Under the pieces are notes generated by a model, which searched no databases, was not told the DNA's origin, and was given only the letters and a program-made list of their open reading frames with translations. A program made the position numbers and the translations under genes. Of a stretch of DNA of 64,000 nucleotides, positions 44,287 through 54,205 are shown in pieces. The first letter of the stretch is position 1. Every line of letters starts with the position of its first letter. The DNA is taken from assembly GCA_905116865.2 (NCBI GenBank), contig CAJHNH020000491.1, positions 124,001-188,000 of the forward strand, given 5' to 3'. This DNA is from Candidula unifasciata (taxonomy: Eukaryota; Mollusca; Gastropoda; Stylommatophora; Geomitridae).

Positions 44287-44344
44287 ATAAAGTTCCTACC
44301 CACTTTGGACAGCAGAATATAATGGTACTTGTTGTGACCTTTAA

Positions 44345-45010
44345 GGATGTCCCAGTTATAACTTCTCATCATCATCATTATCATCAAGTGCCTTGCCAGC
44401 TGGCGTAGACATTCATGCTTCTCCACAGATCTGGGTCTTTGGTATTCTGGGTCCACTGATGATATTCCTCCATGCCACTGTCTTAAGCCATCCACCATCA
44501 TTTCTTTTGGTCTGCCTCTGACTCTGCTTCCAGTTATCTTTCTAGTCATCACAATATTTTCCAGTGCTCCTTTTCTCATCACATGACTAAAGAACTTTGT
44601 CAGCTTCTCATTGTTGTACATAAGGTTCTTCTTCGTGTTCAGCAGCTGTAAACTCTGGCGGAAGGTTCTGGTTGCTCGTTCACTACACAACTGCAGTCCT
44701 GCTCCAGAACCTGAGTGTTGTGTGTACATCAGTTTTACAGATCTCATTCTCTTTAATACAGACTGTTGGTTCCTTGCCTCTCCGGCAGATGTACTCCGAC
44801 TTCAAAGGAAGCTCCCCAATTAGTCGACTCTTACGACATGCTTTTTGGGAGGCAGTGGGTCTATTCTTGTTTTCCCCACAATGGGGCCCCAGAACCCACA
44901 CGGGGGACATAAGGTTCTACTTGTATTAACTATTTCCAGGCAATCATTGTTAGTTATTCTGGGAGTCCAAAGTATTCTCAACATTATTCCCAAGAACCAC
45001 ATCTCATATA
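44345..45010 (-). mobile_element. RTE-like LINE tail split by S1
   Basis: The minus strand from about 45002 reads MWFLGIMLRILWTPRI, N-N-D-C-L-E-I-V; after the S1 insertion it resumes with FFSHVMRKGALENIVMTR, RVRGRPKEMMVDGL and WHGGISS. The order matches the LINE tail at 59.1-59.4 kb. Target-site evidence shows S1 landed in it. Confidence 0.8.
44630..44906 (-). mobile_element. S1 SINE nested in LINE
   Basis: Full S1 on the minus strand (cttcttcgtgttcagcag at left, 'ccccagaacccacacgggg' at right), flanked by acataaggttct at 44618-44629 and 44907-44918. The flanking LINE reads through once S1 and one duplication are removed. Confidence 0.9.
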
Positions 45011-45127
45011 ACTTCTAAGGAGGTTAAACAGGTTATCTGAAATATGTCTGCTGACATCCAGGAACTGACACAGAGATGTTAAACCTTCAGGTATCAGTCA
45101 GGAGGGGATAAACTGATAACTAGTAAC

Positions 45128-45143
45128 TGCCCCCCCCCCCCCC
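45128..45143. repeat. C tract
   Basis: A 16-base C run in the last intron of gene B. Confidence 0.9.
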
Positions 45144-45261
45144 ATCAACATATCATTTAACACTCAGATATGACACATGGGGCAATTAACACAAACAACA
45201 ATTTTTAAATCTGTACACTTTTATGCAAACATACTTAGAGGTTTGAGGTTTGAACATGGAT

Positions 45262-45500
45262 CAACATCATGGCACACGGGTAATATCCCATTTTGCCCGG
45301 GCATCATTGTTAGGCTACTCTTTTCAATTTTCAACTGCCAAAGGATTCTTTATGTGTGCAAGAATGCACACGGGCGTCCGATTTCACTACCCAGAGACCA
45401 GGGGGAAATACTAGAAGTCCAAGTCCGCGTGAAAAAATCCCAGGGATTGAACCCTGAACCTCTAGCACTCAAGGCGGACACTATACCTCGAGACGGGTTA
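45262..45500 (-). mobile_element. S4 SINE, copy 2
   Basis: Reverse complement of S4: 'tcaacatcatggcacacggg' at left, 'aggctactcttttcaatttt', 'ccgatttcactacccagaga', B-box complement 'gggattgaaccctgaacctc' and 'gcggacactatacctcgag' at right. Confidence 0.8.
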
Positions 45501-45732
45501 TTCAACTGGCGGCCCGCGTTCCAATTCTGGCCCGCAGAGACCTAGCAATTAGCCCTCAGATCACTTGCCAATTGTATAGTAAAACTTTTCTTCCTAGGCT
45601 GGGGCTTAAGCATCTGGTTCGTGATGGCAGGATTTTTCAACATTGAGTAGTCTTAGGCGAATGGCCCTGTGTTACAAGAACTAAGTCCCGAGAATAGTGT
45701 TCAAAATTAAAGAAAACGTCAGAATAATGTCT

Positions 45733-46088
45733 CATCATCATTATCATAGAGTATTTTCTTTGCAGAACATCAACCTAATCAAATCATCATCGTCATCATA
45801 GAGTATTTTCTTTGCAGAACATCAACCTAATCAAATCATCATCATTATCATAGAGTATTTTCTTTGCAGAACATCAACCTAATCAAATCATCATCATCAT
45901 CATAGAGTATTTTCTTTGCAGAACATCAACCTAATCAAATCATCATCATCATCATAGAGTATGTCCTTTGCAGAACATCAACCTAATCAAATCATCATCA
46001 TCATCATAGAGTATGTTCTTTGCAGAACATCAGCATAATCAAATCATCATCATCATCATAGAGTTTGTTCTTTGCAGAACATCAGTCT
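45733..46088. repeat. 52-bp minisatellite with ATC runs
   Basis: Six to seven units of 52 bp: a catcatcatcatcat run then 'agagtattttctttgcagaa' and 'catcaacctaatcaaat'. The ATC run varies (cgtcatc, attatc). Confidence 0.95.
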
Positions 46089-46089
46089 A

Positions 46090-46257
46090 ACTACATCATC
46101 GTCCTGGTGCAACATTATACGTCACGTAGGGCTCGCAGTCTATTCCTCCACTGCATTCAATCCTGTGCAATCCCTTTGACAACACAGATGGTATCTAATC
46201 CAGCACCTTTAGCCTATTTCATCAATGTTCATTTCAAGGTTTTTTTTAACTGCTGTT
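46090..46257 (-). mobile_element. LINE 3' end, part 1
   Basis: 'cattatacgtcacgtagggc', 'tctattcctccactgcattc' and 'tttcatcaatgttcatttc' match 51598-51700 and the flank of S1 near 50345. It is interrupted by S1 at 46272 and resumes after 46567. Confidence 0.6.
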
Positions 46258-46271
46258 ACCAGTGGTTGTCC

Positions 46272-46552
46272 CCGTGTGGATTCGGGGCCCCACTGTGGGG
46301 GAAAACAAGAACAGACCCACTGCCTGTCCAAAAGCATGTCGTATGAGTTGACTAAATGGGAGCTTTCTTCAAAGTCAATGTACATCTGCCTGAGAGGCAA
46401 GGAACCAACAGTCTGCATGCAAATGAGTCAGACCTGTGAAACAGACATGCATGCAGCACTAAGTTTCTGGAACAGGACTAGAGTCCAGAAGTGGACAAAC
46501 AACCAAAACTTTCTGCCGGAGTTTAAAGCCGTTGAACACGAAGAAGAAGAAT
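46272..46552 (+). mobile_element. S1 SINE, reference copy
   Basis: A 281-bp element: GC-rich head 'gtgtggattcggggcccc', 'aaaacaagaacagaccca', 'aaaagcatgtcgtatgagtt', 'catctgcctgagaggcaagg', 'aaccaacagtctgcatgc', 'ggaacaggactagagtccag', 'gtggacaaacaaccaaaac' and tail gaagaagaa. Target duplication accagtggttgtcc / accagtggttgccc at 46258-46271 and 46553-46566. No tRNA-like head was found. Confidence 0.9.
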
Positions 46553-46566
46553 ACCAGTGGTTGCCC

Positions 46567-46680
46567 AGACATTTCTTCTATTTCTTCACCCATCTTGAAA
46601 TTATTCCATTTTATGTTCAACATTTTTGTCAGGCATTTGTTTTCAAGTGCATTTACCATATAACTAGGGTGACCATAATA
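46567..46680 (-). mobile_element. LINE 3' end, part 2
   Basis: Continues the LINE broken by S1. The minus strand reads K-C-L-T-K-M-L-N-I-K-W-N-N-F-K, similar to the MNIKCGEFKRSGGIK segment near 51890. Confidence 0.5.
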
Positions 46681-46779
46681 TTGTCTGCTGAAAACGGAAC
46701 ATCCCAAGCAAATCGGTTTAACCCCCTCCACTTCCCACCCTTTTTCCCAGGTCATCAGAGTGAACTTGTTAATTGCTGG

Positions 46780-47105
46780 CCGACCATGGTATTCATCATC
46801 ATCATCAGGTGCCTTGCAGACTGGCGTGGGCGATCATGCCTCTCCATAATCTGCGATCTCCTGCAGCATGTATCAGTTCGTGTGCCGACACACCTCCATG
46901 CAATGCAACAAGACTGTCAAGCATCTTCTCTCGTTGTCTTCCTCTATCTCTCCTTCTACAGATCTTTCCAGTGGTCACAACATGTTCTACTTTCCCTCTT
47001 CTCATAACATGGCCGAAAAATGATGACTGTCTCTTTCTGATGTCTGTGATAAGCTGTCTTCAGGCTCCCGCCTCTTTCAAAACCTCTTAGTTGCTCTTTG
47101 ACCAT
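46780..47105 (-). mobile_element. RTE-like LINE 3' end
   Basis: The minus strand reads MRRGKVEHVVTTGKICRR then DRGRQREKMLDSLVALHG, SAHELIHAAGDRRLWRGMIA and ASLQGT. Intact over 66 residues; the left side ends in atcatcatcatc. Confidence 0.85.
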
Positions 47106-47109
47106 GGTA

Positions 47110-47490
47110 TATTAAAACCTCAATTACTGCTGTGAAGAAATAAATAAAACAATATGCTCTTTAACTGCACATTTTATTTAAAAATATGCTGTATTGGAAA
47201 TTTCCATTCATACATTTCAGGCATTAAAAGGATCTAAAAACCATGAAATCTTGTGAGATCTACAGATATAGCTGTAAATGTATGTTCTATTCTCAAGCTT
47301 AGACCTAACAATGTATAAAATGAAATAATAAGTATTTTTTTATAATTGACATATGGAAACATTTTACCTGTCCCGATTTTAACCCCCCCCCCCCCCCCCC
47401 CCTTCCCCCCCATAAAAAAATGGATGGTGAATTGATACATGACAAGTCAGATGGGATCAAGGTCCTTTGGGAACAAGCAACAGAATCAGT
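47110..47490. other. Intron sequence with a C tract
   Basis: A C run of about 20 (47383-47402) plus a second short one. Nothing else recognised. Confidence 0.4.
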
Positions 47491-47705
47491 AGAGAAATAA
47501 GATTATTATGGCCCAGAGAGAATGAGGCACCTGGATGTAACCAGAGGATCTGGCCGGCTCACTACACAAAAAAGGCAAGACGGACATTTAACCAGATTAT
47601 GACCGGCACCATCAGTACTGGAACTCTGCCCTGGCTGCTGAAGATGAGGAAGGAGCATGCATGGGAATGCCTAGAGTGCTGTAATGTCAATTCTAGACTT
47701 AACTT
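47490..47705 (+). mobile_element. RNase H-type LINE 3' end
   Basis: 'ggcaagacggacatttaacc', 'gaccggcaccatcagtactg', 'ctgctgaagatgaggaagga' and 'gcctagagtgctgtaatgtc' match 42395-42612. Confidence 0.75.
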
Positions 47706-47784
47706 AAACACACAAAATCCTATGATTACCCTATATATGACAAGTTGTCTGGTACAAAGGGTAAACTGCTTTGAAAAATTGTAC

Positions 47785-47945
47785 CTGTTATTCATATCTG
47801 GATATTTCTTATTCAGCTCTGTTCTATTCCGCTGAGCATACAACATGAAGCCATTCATTGGTCGCTTGGGTTTCTCTGACTGTTCATGCTTGTCTGTATG
47901 TTTGTGAGCAACAGTAGCACTGGTCCCTTCATTAGCTGAGCATTT
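47785..47945 (-). CDS. Gene B exon: linker and first half of HMG box
   Basis: The acceptor ctctggtttcag precedes 47945 and the donor CAG/gtacaa follows 47785. Phase 0 in, phase 2 out, 53 codons. A polar Lys/His/Glu linker leads into EKPKRPMNGFMLYAQRNR then TELNKKYPDMNN. R-P-M-N-x-F-M-L is the classical start of an HMG box, and splitting the box at N-N-R agrees with the next exon. A stop follows soon after the donor, so splicing is required. It acts in the nucleus as a sequence-dependent DNA-binding domain by family knowledge. Confidence 0.88.
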
Positions 47946-48013
47946 CTGAAACCAGAGACATTATAACTGTCAGTACGAGGGTGAACTCAAGTACGTCCAT
48001 TTAACTGCCCTTC

Positions 48014-48294
48014 CCCATGTCGATTCCGGGGCCTCATTGTAGGGAAAACAAGAAAAGATGTACTGCCTCCCAAACAAGCATGTCGTTGGCATTGACTAAT
48101 TGGCAGCATCCTACGAGTCAAAGTACATCTGTCTGAGAGATACAGAACCAAGAGCCTGCATACTAATAAGCCAGATCTGTAAAACGGATGTGCGAGCAAC
48201 AGTCAGGTTTTGGAACAAGAAGTAGACGAACAACCACAACCTTCTGCCAGAGTTTACAGCCGATGAAAGCAAAGAAGAAGAAGAAGAAGAATTG
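48014..48294 (+). mobile_element. S1 SINE
   Basis: Head 'tgtcgattccggggcctc', 'aaacaagcatgtcgttggca', 'tgactaattggcagc', 'tacatctgtctgagag', 'cagatctgtaaaacggatg' and tail gaagaagaagaagaagaa. Located in the gene B intron before the 47785-47945 exon. Confidence 0.8.
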
Positions 48295-48464
48295 CCTTTA
48301 ACACTTTTAAAAAAAAACATGGAAAATTAGTGATTAGTGAGAACTATCATCATAGCAATCCAGAAAGATCCACAGGTGCTCTTATCTCCACAACAACACC
48401 ACAAGTGTAAAATGACTGATCACGTTTGCTCTGTGATGATTAATCAAACACCTTGTAAACAGGT

Positions 48465-48740
48465 AAAGGTCCCTTTACATGCCAATGTTGTATGGTGCAT
48501 ACGCGACTAGGCTCATATTTCTATAGACCAGTCACCCTCGGTGGGGGGGGGGGGGGGGGGTGTGTGTTATCATCATCACGCCGGTCACCTTTACTTCCAA
48601 GGACTACACCTGGTACCAATCTAAGGCTTTGTGGACCTGGGAGCCAAAGTCATGTTTAAAACAAATCTGGCACTGTGCGGATTTGAACCCACAACCTTAG
48701 GCTTTGCAGGCTAATGTCCAGCCACAACACCATGACGAAT
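48465..48740 (-). mobile_element. S3 SINE with internal G tract
   Basis: Reverse S3: 'ggtaaaggtccctttacatg' tail complement, 'tctatagaccagtc', a G run of about 19 (48542-48560), 'gccggtcacctttacttcc', 'ggacctgggagccaaagtc' and the B-box complement 'gatttgaacccacaacc'. Confidence 0.75.
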
Positions 48741-48744
48741 CCCT

Positions 48745-49120
48745 AAACATCATTAACCCTTAGTAAAATTCTCAGATGTGGTCACAGCAGCCAGGTAATA
48801 TGTTCAGGTAGTCAGCAGATTAAAAAGTTAGTGGTCATAGGTTCTAGCCCCCTGGATAAACACTGACCAAGATTCTAAATTGTTTCTTTGTTTCTGCTGC
48901 TCCTTCTCTTCTTCTAGTTACTTAGAGTTTTAAAGAATTTTAACAATACTTTTTTTTTTTAAACGCAATCTGGAAGATTCCAATCTGGAAAAGGTCAATT
49001 TTAACAATTCTTATGCGGCAAAAGGATTAAAATATCTGTCCTCTATGCTTCACCACTCACTGCCCTCTATTCCACTTCACAAAACGCATCCAGCATTTTC
49101 TCCCTTTGCTGACCTCAGTC
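48745..49120. other. Intron sequence
   Basis: A B-box-like 'taggttctagccccc' near 48838 hints at another old SINE; otherwise nothing recognised. Confidence 0.3.
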
Positions 49121-49440
49121 TTCTTCTTCTTCTTCTTCTTCTTCTTCTCTTCCACCATTTACCTCAACGAGGTGGGGGAAGATATAAGGATCCTTTGTGT
49201 GCTTTTCCAATACACTGTGAAAGATGGTGTTCATTTCTGTTAGGTTGCTCCTGGTGGTGTTGCTCCATATCTTGCGTGGTCTTCCCCTCGCTCTGTGTTC
49301 ACTATATTTCTTCAGCATGGCTCTCTGTGGCATCTGGTACAAGGGTATTCTCGTCAGGTGACCAAACTATCTCATTTGTTGTTCTTTAATGATTGTATGA
49401 CTGGCCTAAGTCTCTAGCACCCTTAATATCCCAGGTTATC
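49121..49440 (-). mobile_element. LINE 3' end with CTT tract
   Basis: The minus strand reads MYQMPQRAMLKKYSEH then RARGRPRKIWSNTTRSNL and TEMNTIFHSVLEK: a LINE tail (R-A-R-G-R-P-R-K). It ends in a (gaa)n tail, seen as (ctt)n at 49121-49147. Confidence 0.8.
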
Positions 49441-49444
49441 ACAA

Positions 49445-50030
49445 AGCTTCTCCAGACATTCTTGTCTCTTAATGTGACCACAAAAATTATGATGATCTTA
49501 TTTTGATCACATGACATAACAACCCTTGACCTGCTAGGGTCATGGAGGTGTATCGATGGAAGCACTAGCACTCAAAATGGCCACCTTTCTCTGTCTTCCT
49601 CTTGTTGAGCAAGTGTATAATAATTTTGTCCTGTCCATTTCCTTATGCTGTTATTCCAGGTTCTTCTGTGTGTAAAAACCCCCCCCCCCCCTTTTCACCC
49701 CAACCCCGGCCCGTTTTCTTAAACTATTCTTCAATGTTCCTTGTAGTATGGTGTTTATCATTCAAATTGTGTTTCACCCTGTGCCAGAACCAAACTAGCT
49801 TGCAATGCTTCACCACTGAAGGGAAAAAAGCTCCTGATGTCTTCTTCTGATGTTGGTAATCAAATATTTTGAGAATTGGCCTTTTGCTGAACTTTATCCT
49901 TAGCCAGCCATGCAATTCTCGGTATTCTGTGTAGAAACCACCAGACGGTGCCCAAATTTATTTCTTCTTTCTGTATTTGGTGCTCCATGATTCGAAAGCA
50001 TACGTTGGTATCATTACCATCAACCTTCTG
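49445..50030. other. Intron sequence
   Basis: A C tract at about 49679-49692. No other feature supported. Confidence 0.35.
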
Positions 50031-50044
50031 TTGTGCCATTATAT

Positions 50045-50338
50045 CTTCTTCTTCTTCTTCTTTGCACTCATTGGCCGTGAACTCAAGTGAAAAGTTTTGG
50101 TTGTTCGTCCACCTCTGGACTTTGGACTTGTTCCAGAACCTGAGTGTTGTGTGCACATCCATTTTATAGATCTGACTTATTTGTATGCAGACTGTTGGTT
50201 CCTTGTCTCTCAGGCTGATTCATTCTGACTTCAAAGGAAGCTCTCCAGTTAGTCCACTCTTTCGACATGCTTGTTGGGGAGGCAGTGGGTATTTTCTTAT
50301 TTCCCCCATAATAGGTCCATGGAACCCACTCCATGGGG
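50045..50338 (-). mobile_element. S1 SINE nested in a LINE tail
   Basis: Minus-strand S1 with cttcttcttcttctt at left and 'ggaacccactccatgggg' at right. Target duplication gtgccattatat (50033-50044) and gtgccgttatat (50339-50350). The flanks 'ttgtgccattatat' / 'gacacaaagtgctcac' belong to the LINE 3' end seen at 51598. Confidence 0.85.
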
Positions 50339-50471
50339 GTGCCGTTATATGACACAAAGTGCTCACAGTCTTCTCCTCCAATTATCATAGTGAAATAATT
50401 TTGGAATCATGGCCGGGATCCAGTGCATAACTTTTCGACTCTCTTACCTGCATACAGTAGTAAGGGAAGAA

Positions 50472-50679
50472 AAAGGTTAGTTGTGTATCCTTTACAGGAC
50501 CTTGCAGAACCAACCCCAACAGCCCCTGGCTGTTGTGTGGTTTTTCTAGGCTTTCTGGACGGTCGGCTTTCTTGATACCACTGTCGAAACCAACGCAAGG
50601 TGCATGGCCCGCAGCTGGGATCGAACCCGGCATCCCGGCATTATGAAGCGTTCACATCGACTTAGCCCACAGAGCCGAC
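50472..50679 (-). mobile_element. S2 SINE
   Basis: tRNA-headed SINE on the minus strand, B box 'gggttcgatcccagc'. Perfect 13-bp target duplication agtaagggaagaa at 50459-50471 and 50680-50692. A young insertion in gene B's intron. Confidence 0.92.
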
Positions 50680-50867
50680 AGTAAGGGAAGAATATAACAA
50701 CATTTTTGAGAAAATTGTCTGTAACTGCCATGGTCAGGGATAAGTTACGCACAACATTATCTGATGGAATGCTGCCTTTTCTTGAACTATTTACCATGTT
50801 ATTTTTGTCTTGCTTCTTTCCACCTTCTGTTATCATTGACCTAGATAAATGAAGGACTCTTTTTACA

Positions 50868-51100
50868 CCATAGGCACAAGGGGCATTTGGTGTTAGACTT
50901 ATATTTTTAAAGACCAAGTGGCACAAGATTTGAGATGTGATCAACATCACGCTGGCAACCTTGACTTCCCAGGAGAAACTGGTACCCATTTTAGGCTGGT
51001 TTGACCTGGAAGCTATGGTCAGTTTTTGAAGAAATCTGCTTCACTGCAGATTTAAACCCTAGGCCTTCGGGTCAGCAGGCTGCTGTGGTTCCCAACCTAG
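50868..51100 (-). mobile_element. S3 SINE, diverged
   Basis: Reverse S3: 'ggtgttagacttatattttt', 'aaagaccaagtggcac', 'gatcaacatcacgctggcaa', 'ccttgacttcccaggag' and 'gcagatttaaaccctaggcc'. Confidence 0.6.
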
Positions 51101-51238
51101 ATAACCGAATCCCTTCATCTTTTTCAGTGTCATCCCATTTGCTAGGTGCAATTTTTTTTACTGGCTTAATAGCAAACTTTGTATATTTTTTTTTAAATTA
51201 TAATTTAAAATTTGTAATTTACAAAATGAAACCAGCAA

Positions 51239-51303
51239 GGTTCTTTTCTGTTTAGCGACCACATCACACGAGATTTGGGGAAATCCCATATTATGAAAAG
51301 GGT

Positions 51304-51339
<36 letters not shown>

Positions 51340-51416
51340 TAGTGTTAAATGAATAATATAATCTTGGATTTCCCTAAATCTCACTTGATGTGGTCACTAA
51401 ACAGAAAAAAAGAACC
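51239..51416. mobile_element. Foldback element with G tract
   Basis: A 178-bp palindrome. The left arm starts 'ggttcttttctgtttag' and includes 'gaccacatca' and 'gagatttggggaaatcc'; the right arm is its near complement ending 'ctaaacag' + a-run + 'gaacc'. Arms are about 50 bp. The loop holds a run of about 36 G (51303-51338). A perfect 8-bp target duplication accagcaa lies at 51231-51238 and 51417-51424. Confidence 0.9.
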
Positions 51417-51482
51417 ACCAGCAATTAAAAAATACACAGTTAATATACAAAGGCACTAAACTATTACTGATCACATAAATAC

Positions 51483-51549
51483 CTGTCTCATACTGCTCAA
51501 GGTCATTGCAGCAGAAGTTTCACAGTCATCAAAGAAAGCTCTGGTAACA
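51483..51549 (-). CDS. Gene B exon: linker
   Basis: The acceptor ttttgtcttcag precedes 51549 and the donor CAG/gtattt follows 51483. Phase 2 in (completing Ser), 22 codons, phase 0 out. The peptide is VTRAFFDDCETSAAMTLSSM then RQ. No domain by itself. Support comes from both splice sites and from phases that fit both neighbours; its small size makes it the least certain exon of the chain along with 54479-54599. Confidence 0.7.
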
Positions 51550-51589
51550 CTGAAGACAAAATAGAAGTAAATGGTAAATTCCTTCAATG

Positions 51590-51965
51590 TCCTGTTGTGC
51601 CATTATATGTCACATAGGGCTCAACTCTATTTCTATCCCGTGAAATCATCTCCAATCAAGTACAGCATCTTTGGCCTCTCTCGTCAATGTTTGTCTCAGG
51701 GTTTTTCTTGGACGTCCTTATTTCCTTAATCCATCTATTTCCTGTTTCTGTGCTTTTTCCTGATGCTAAAAGTTTATCCTTTCCCAGAATTTGTCTAATA
51801 TAGTGCTATCTTCTGCATCTTACAACTACTGGTGAACCTAATAGCTGCCTAGACATGTCTTTAATTCCTCCACTCCTCTTGAATTCACCACATTTTATGT
51901 TCATAATTTTGCTCCATGTCTTTAGTGGTTCTCCAAATTTTACTGGCATATGTTACAACTGAAAT
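51590..51965 (-). mobile_element. LINE 3' part
   Basis: The minus strand reads MPVKFGEPLKTWSKIMNIKC, G-E-F-K-R-S-G-G-I-K-D and later R-W-I-K-E-I-R-T-S-K-K-N, with 'cattatatgtcacataggg' at its end as in the 46.1 kb copy. Broken by stops. Confidence 0.55.
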
Positions 51966-51984
51966 AACATTACAAATTGATTTG

Positions 51985-52650
51985 GTTTGATTTGATTCAA
52001 GAACTGACATCACAGCACTCTGGGCATTTCCATAAGCATTCCGCCCCCATCTTCAGCAGCCAGCGAAGAGCTCCGATACTAATGGTGCCAGTAGCATTCT
52101 GAATAAACGTCCGTCTTGCCTTTCCCCTGAGCCTCGAGCATCTACCAGAACCTCTCGTCACCCCCAACTGCATCAATCTCACCAGACTGTGGTGATCCAT
52201 TTGCTTCTCCGAACTGTACACGATCTCCCACAAGGCATTAACCATGTCTACCTTATCATGTATCAGTATTCCACCAGGTTGTGCAGAGCCAGCTAGTCTG
52301 TCCGCGTGTTCATTTCACAACACACCGGCATGCCCCGGTGAAAAAAATCCAGACAATACTCCTCACACGTGTCCTCTGCAGCGAAGCATGCCACTCTGCA
52401 CAAAGCATACCTGTTCTGATCTTCCTCAGCATGCTTTCTGAGTCAGTTACAATCACGATGTGTGTGTGTGTGTCGTGTTCTCTAGCCAGCAGAACGTTGC
52501 AGTGACTGCCTCCACCTCCATTCTTAAGCTGGATGTTGTGGTATCATATGCTAGGCTCTCCTGCACCACACATTGACCATTAACTTTTGCTAAGAAGCCC
52601 CAAGCACTTCTTTTACCTCTTGACAGTGAACCATCTGTTAAATGATCAAA
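51985..52650 (-). mobile_element. RNase H-type LINE remnant
   Basis: The minus strand from 52640 reads TDGSLSRGKRSAWGFLAKV, SSLRMEVEAVTATFCWLE, VIVTDSESMLRKIRTGML and C-A-E-W-H-A-S-L; this is the RNase H fold with its first Asp, the Glu of MEVEA and TDS. After frameshifts it continues to GALRWLLKM and ECCD. A short TG run interrupts it at about 52452-52472. Confidence 0.8.
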
Positions 52651-52654
52651 TCCT

Positions 52655-53635
52655 CCGAGCGAGCATTATCTTGAGTATTACAAATGAAAACAGATAAATG
52701 GTTATTAGTGTGTTCTAAAACAAAGACTACACTTTACCTCTAAAAGCAATAGCCAGAGTCTGTAAATTAATCTGACATGCCAAATTCCTGAACTGTTTTC
52801 TTTACTTTTATGTTAGGCAATTGTTTTACTTACAGTTAGACAGGCCTGACATTACCATTTATTCGCAGCAGTTTTGTCAAAGTTTAGAAACTTGTACAGC
52901 CTTGACAATGTTTCCGTTTGCCTGCACAAGTTTTGACAAGTGTGACCTTCATAATTGTATTATCTCAGAAGGTTTTACAGCATATGCCCAAGGAGAATCG
53001 AAACCACTTTGAGCAATCATGTGCCTTTCTTTTAAAGAGACTAAATTCTACATAATGAAAGTAGCCACTGGGGAAGCCAGTTTTCTTTGGCATATTCTCG
53101 CTAGATTTGAAAAGTAAGAGAACACATTACACGATGGTTGGGACTCCTGGAAGTGACCACCATTATCATGTCTTGCTTGGGATTGAAGGAGTAAGGTTTC
53201 AACAAAAATATAAGGGTCTGTTTTTATGGAAGCCTTTTTGGATGGCAGTGAATGCCCAGGATCTACCCCTGCCTTCCCTGTAACAATTGACAGAATCATT
53301 GTCAGGCTCCACTTAACATTTCACACACATCTCCATGACATGATTAACCCGTTCTTATTGCAGGAAGACAACTGTAAGACCACTATGGTCTCACGCATAA
53401 TATTTTCACATTTCAGATCTATCCAAACCCAAAAACTGTTTTCAGTACTTTTTGGCAGAGTAAAATACTCAAAATTTTAAAACCAAATGGTGGTCCAAAG
53501 GAAGTTATGTTGTGAATTTGGCTCTCCTACGAAAATTGCCTGGCCAAATCAAAAGGAGTTGAAACCAAGGGAGAAACATCAGATGTGAAAGGGCAGGAAA
53601 AACACAGCTGACAAAAGGACAGGGAATGACAGTCT
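52655..53635. other. Gene B intron sequence
   Basis: No exon, repeat family or conserved motif recognised in about 1 kb. Confidence 0.35.
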
Positions 53636-53639
53636 GACT

Positions 53640-53850
53640 TGGAGGAACGAATGAACGAACGAATGAATGAATGAACAAACTTTATTTTGAAAGGGACACA
53701 AATTAGGCACTCAGACTCATCTTACATTCGGCCCTTCCAAACACCCATCTTTCACACAGCAGTTGTATTTTATCATGTTATGTTCATGTAATAATATGCA
53801 TATTATGAATATCAAGTCAAAAACAAAAGCATGGGTGATAAAATGCATGC
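53640..53850 (-). mobile_element. CA-linked element end, copy 3
   Basis: A gaacgaatgaacgaac tail (53645-53690) then 'ctttattttgaaagggacac', 'cttacattcggcccttcc', 'cacccatctttcacacagc', 'taatatgcatattatg' and 'agcatgggtgataaaatgca'. Closely matches copy 1 and likewise runs straight into a CA-rich array. Confidence 0.75.
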
Positions 53851-54205
53851 ACACATACATACACTCATACACACAGTGACACAAAGACACTCTCACAAAC
53901 ACACTCTAAGACACACACGCAAACAATCCAGACACACACTCAGAGACACACACAGCTATACAGACACACATACTCACAAACACACACACAGACAAAGGTA
54001 GCCACACACAAAGACACCTACAAACACACATACAGATGCACAGACATAAACCCACACAGACACACATCCACAGGCACACAGACACATACAGACAGAGACA
54101 CACATAAACACACACACACTAGCACACATAGGGACATATGCAACACACACACAGTCACAATTGCAGATACACATACGCACACAGACATACACACAAGAAA
54201 GAAGA
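53851..54205. repeat. CA-rich array in gene B intron
   Basis: Interrupted CA repeats (gacacaca, acacatacaga) following 'gataaaatgca', as at 732-1463. Confidence 0.9.

Noticed and set aside
46225..47007. 260-residue plus frame
   Set aside because: Runs across S1 and the antisense of a LINE tail; a chance frame through mobile DNA.
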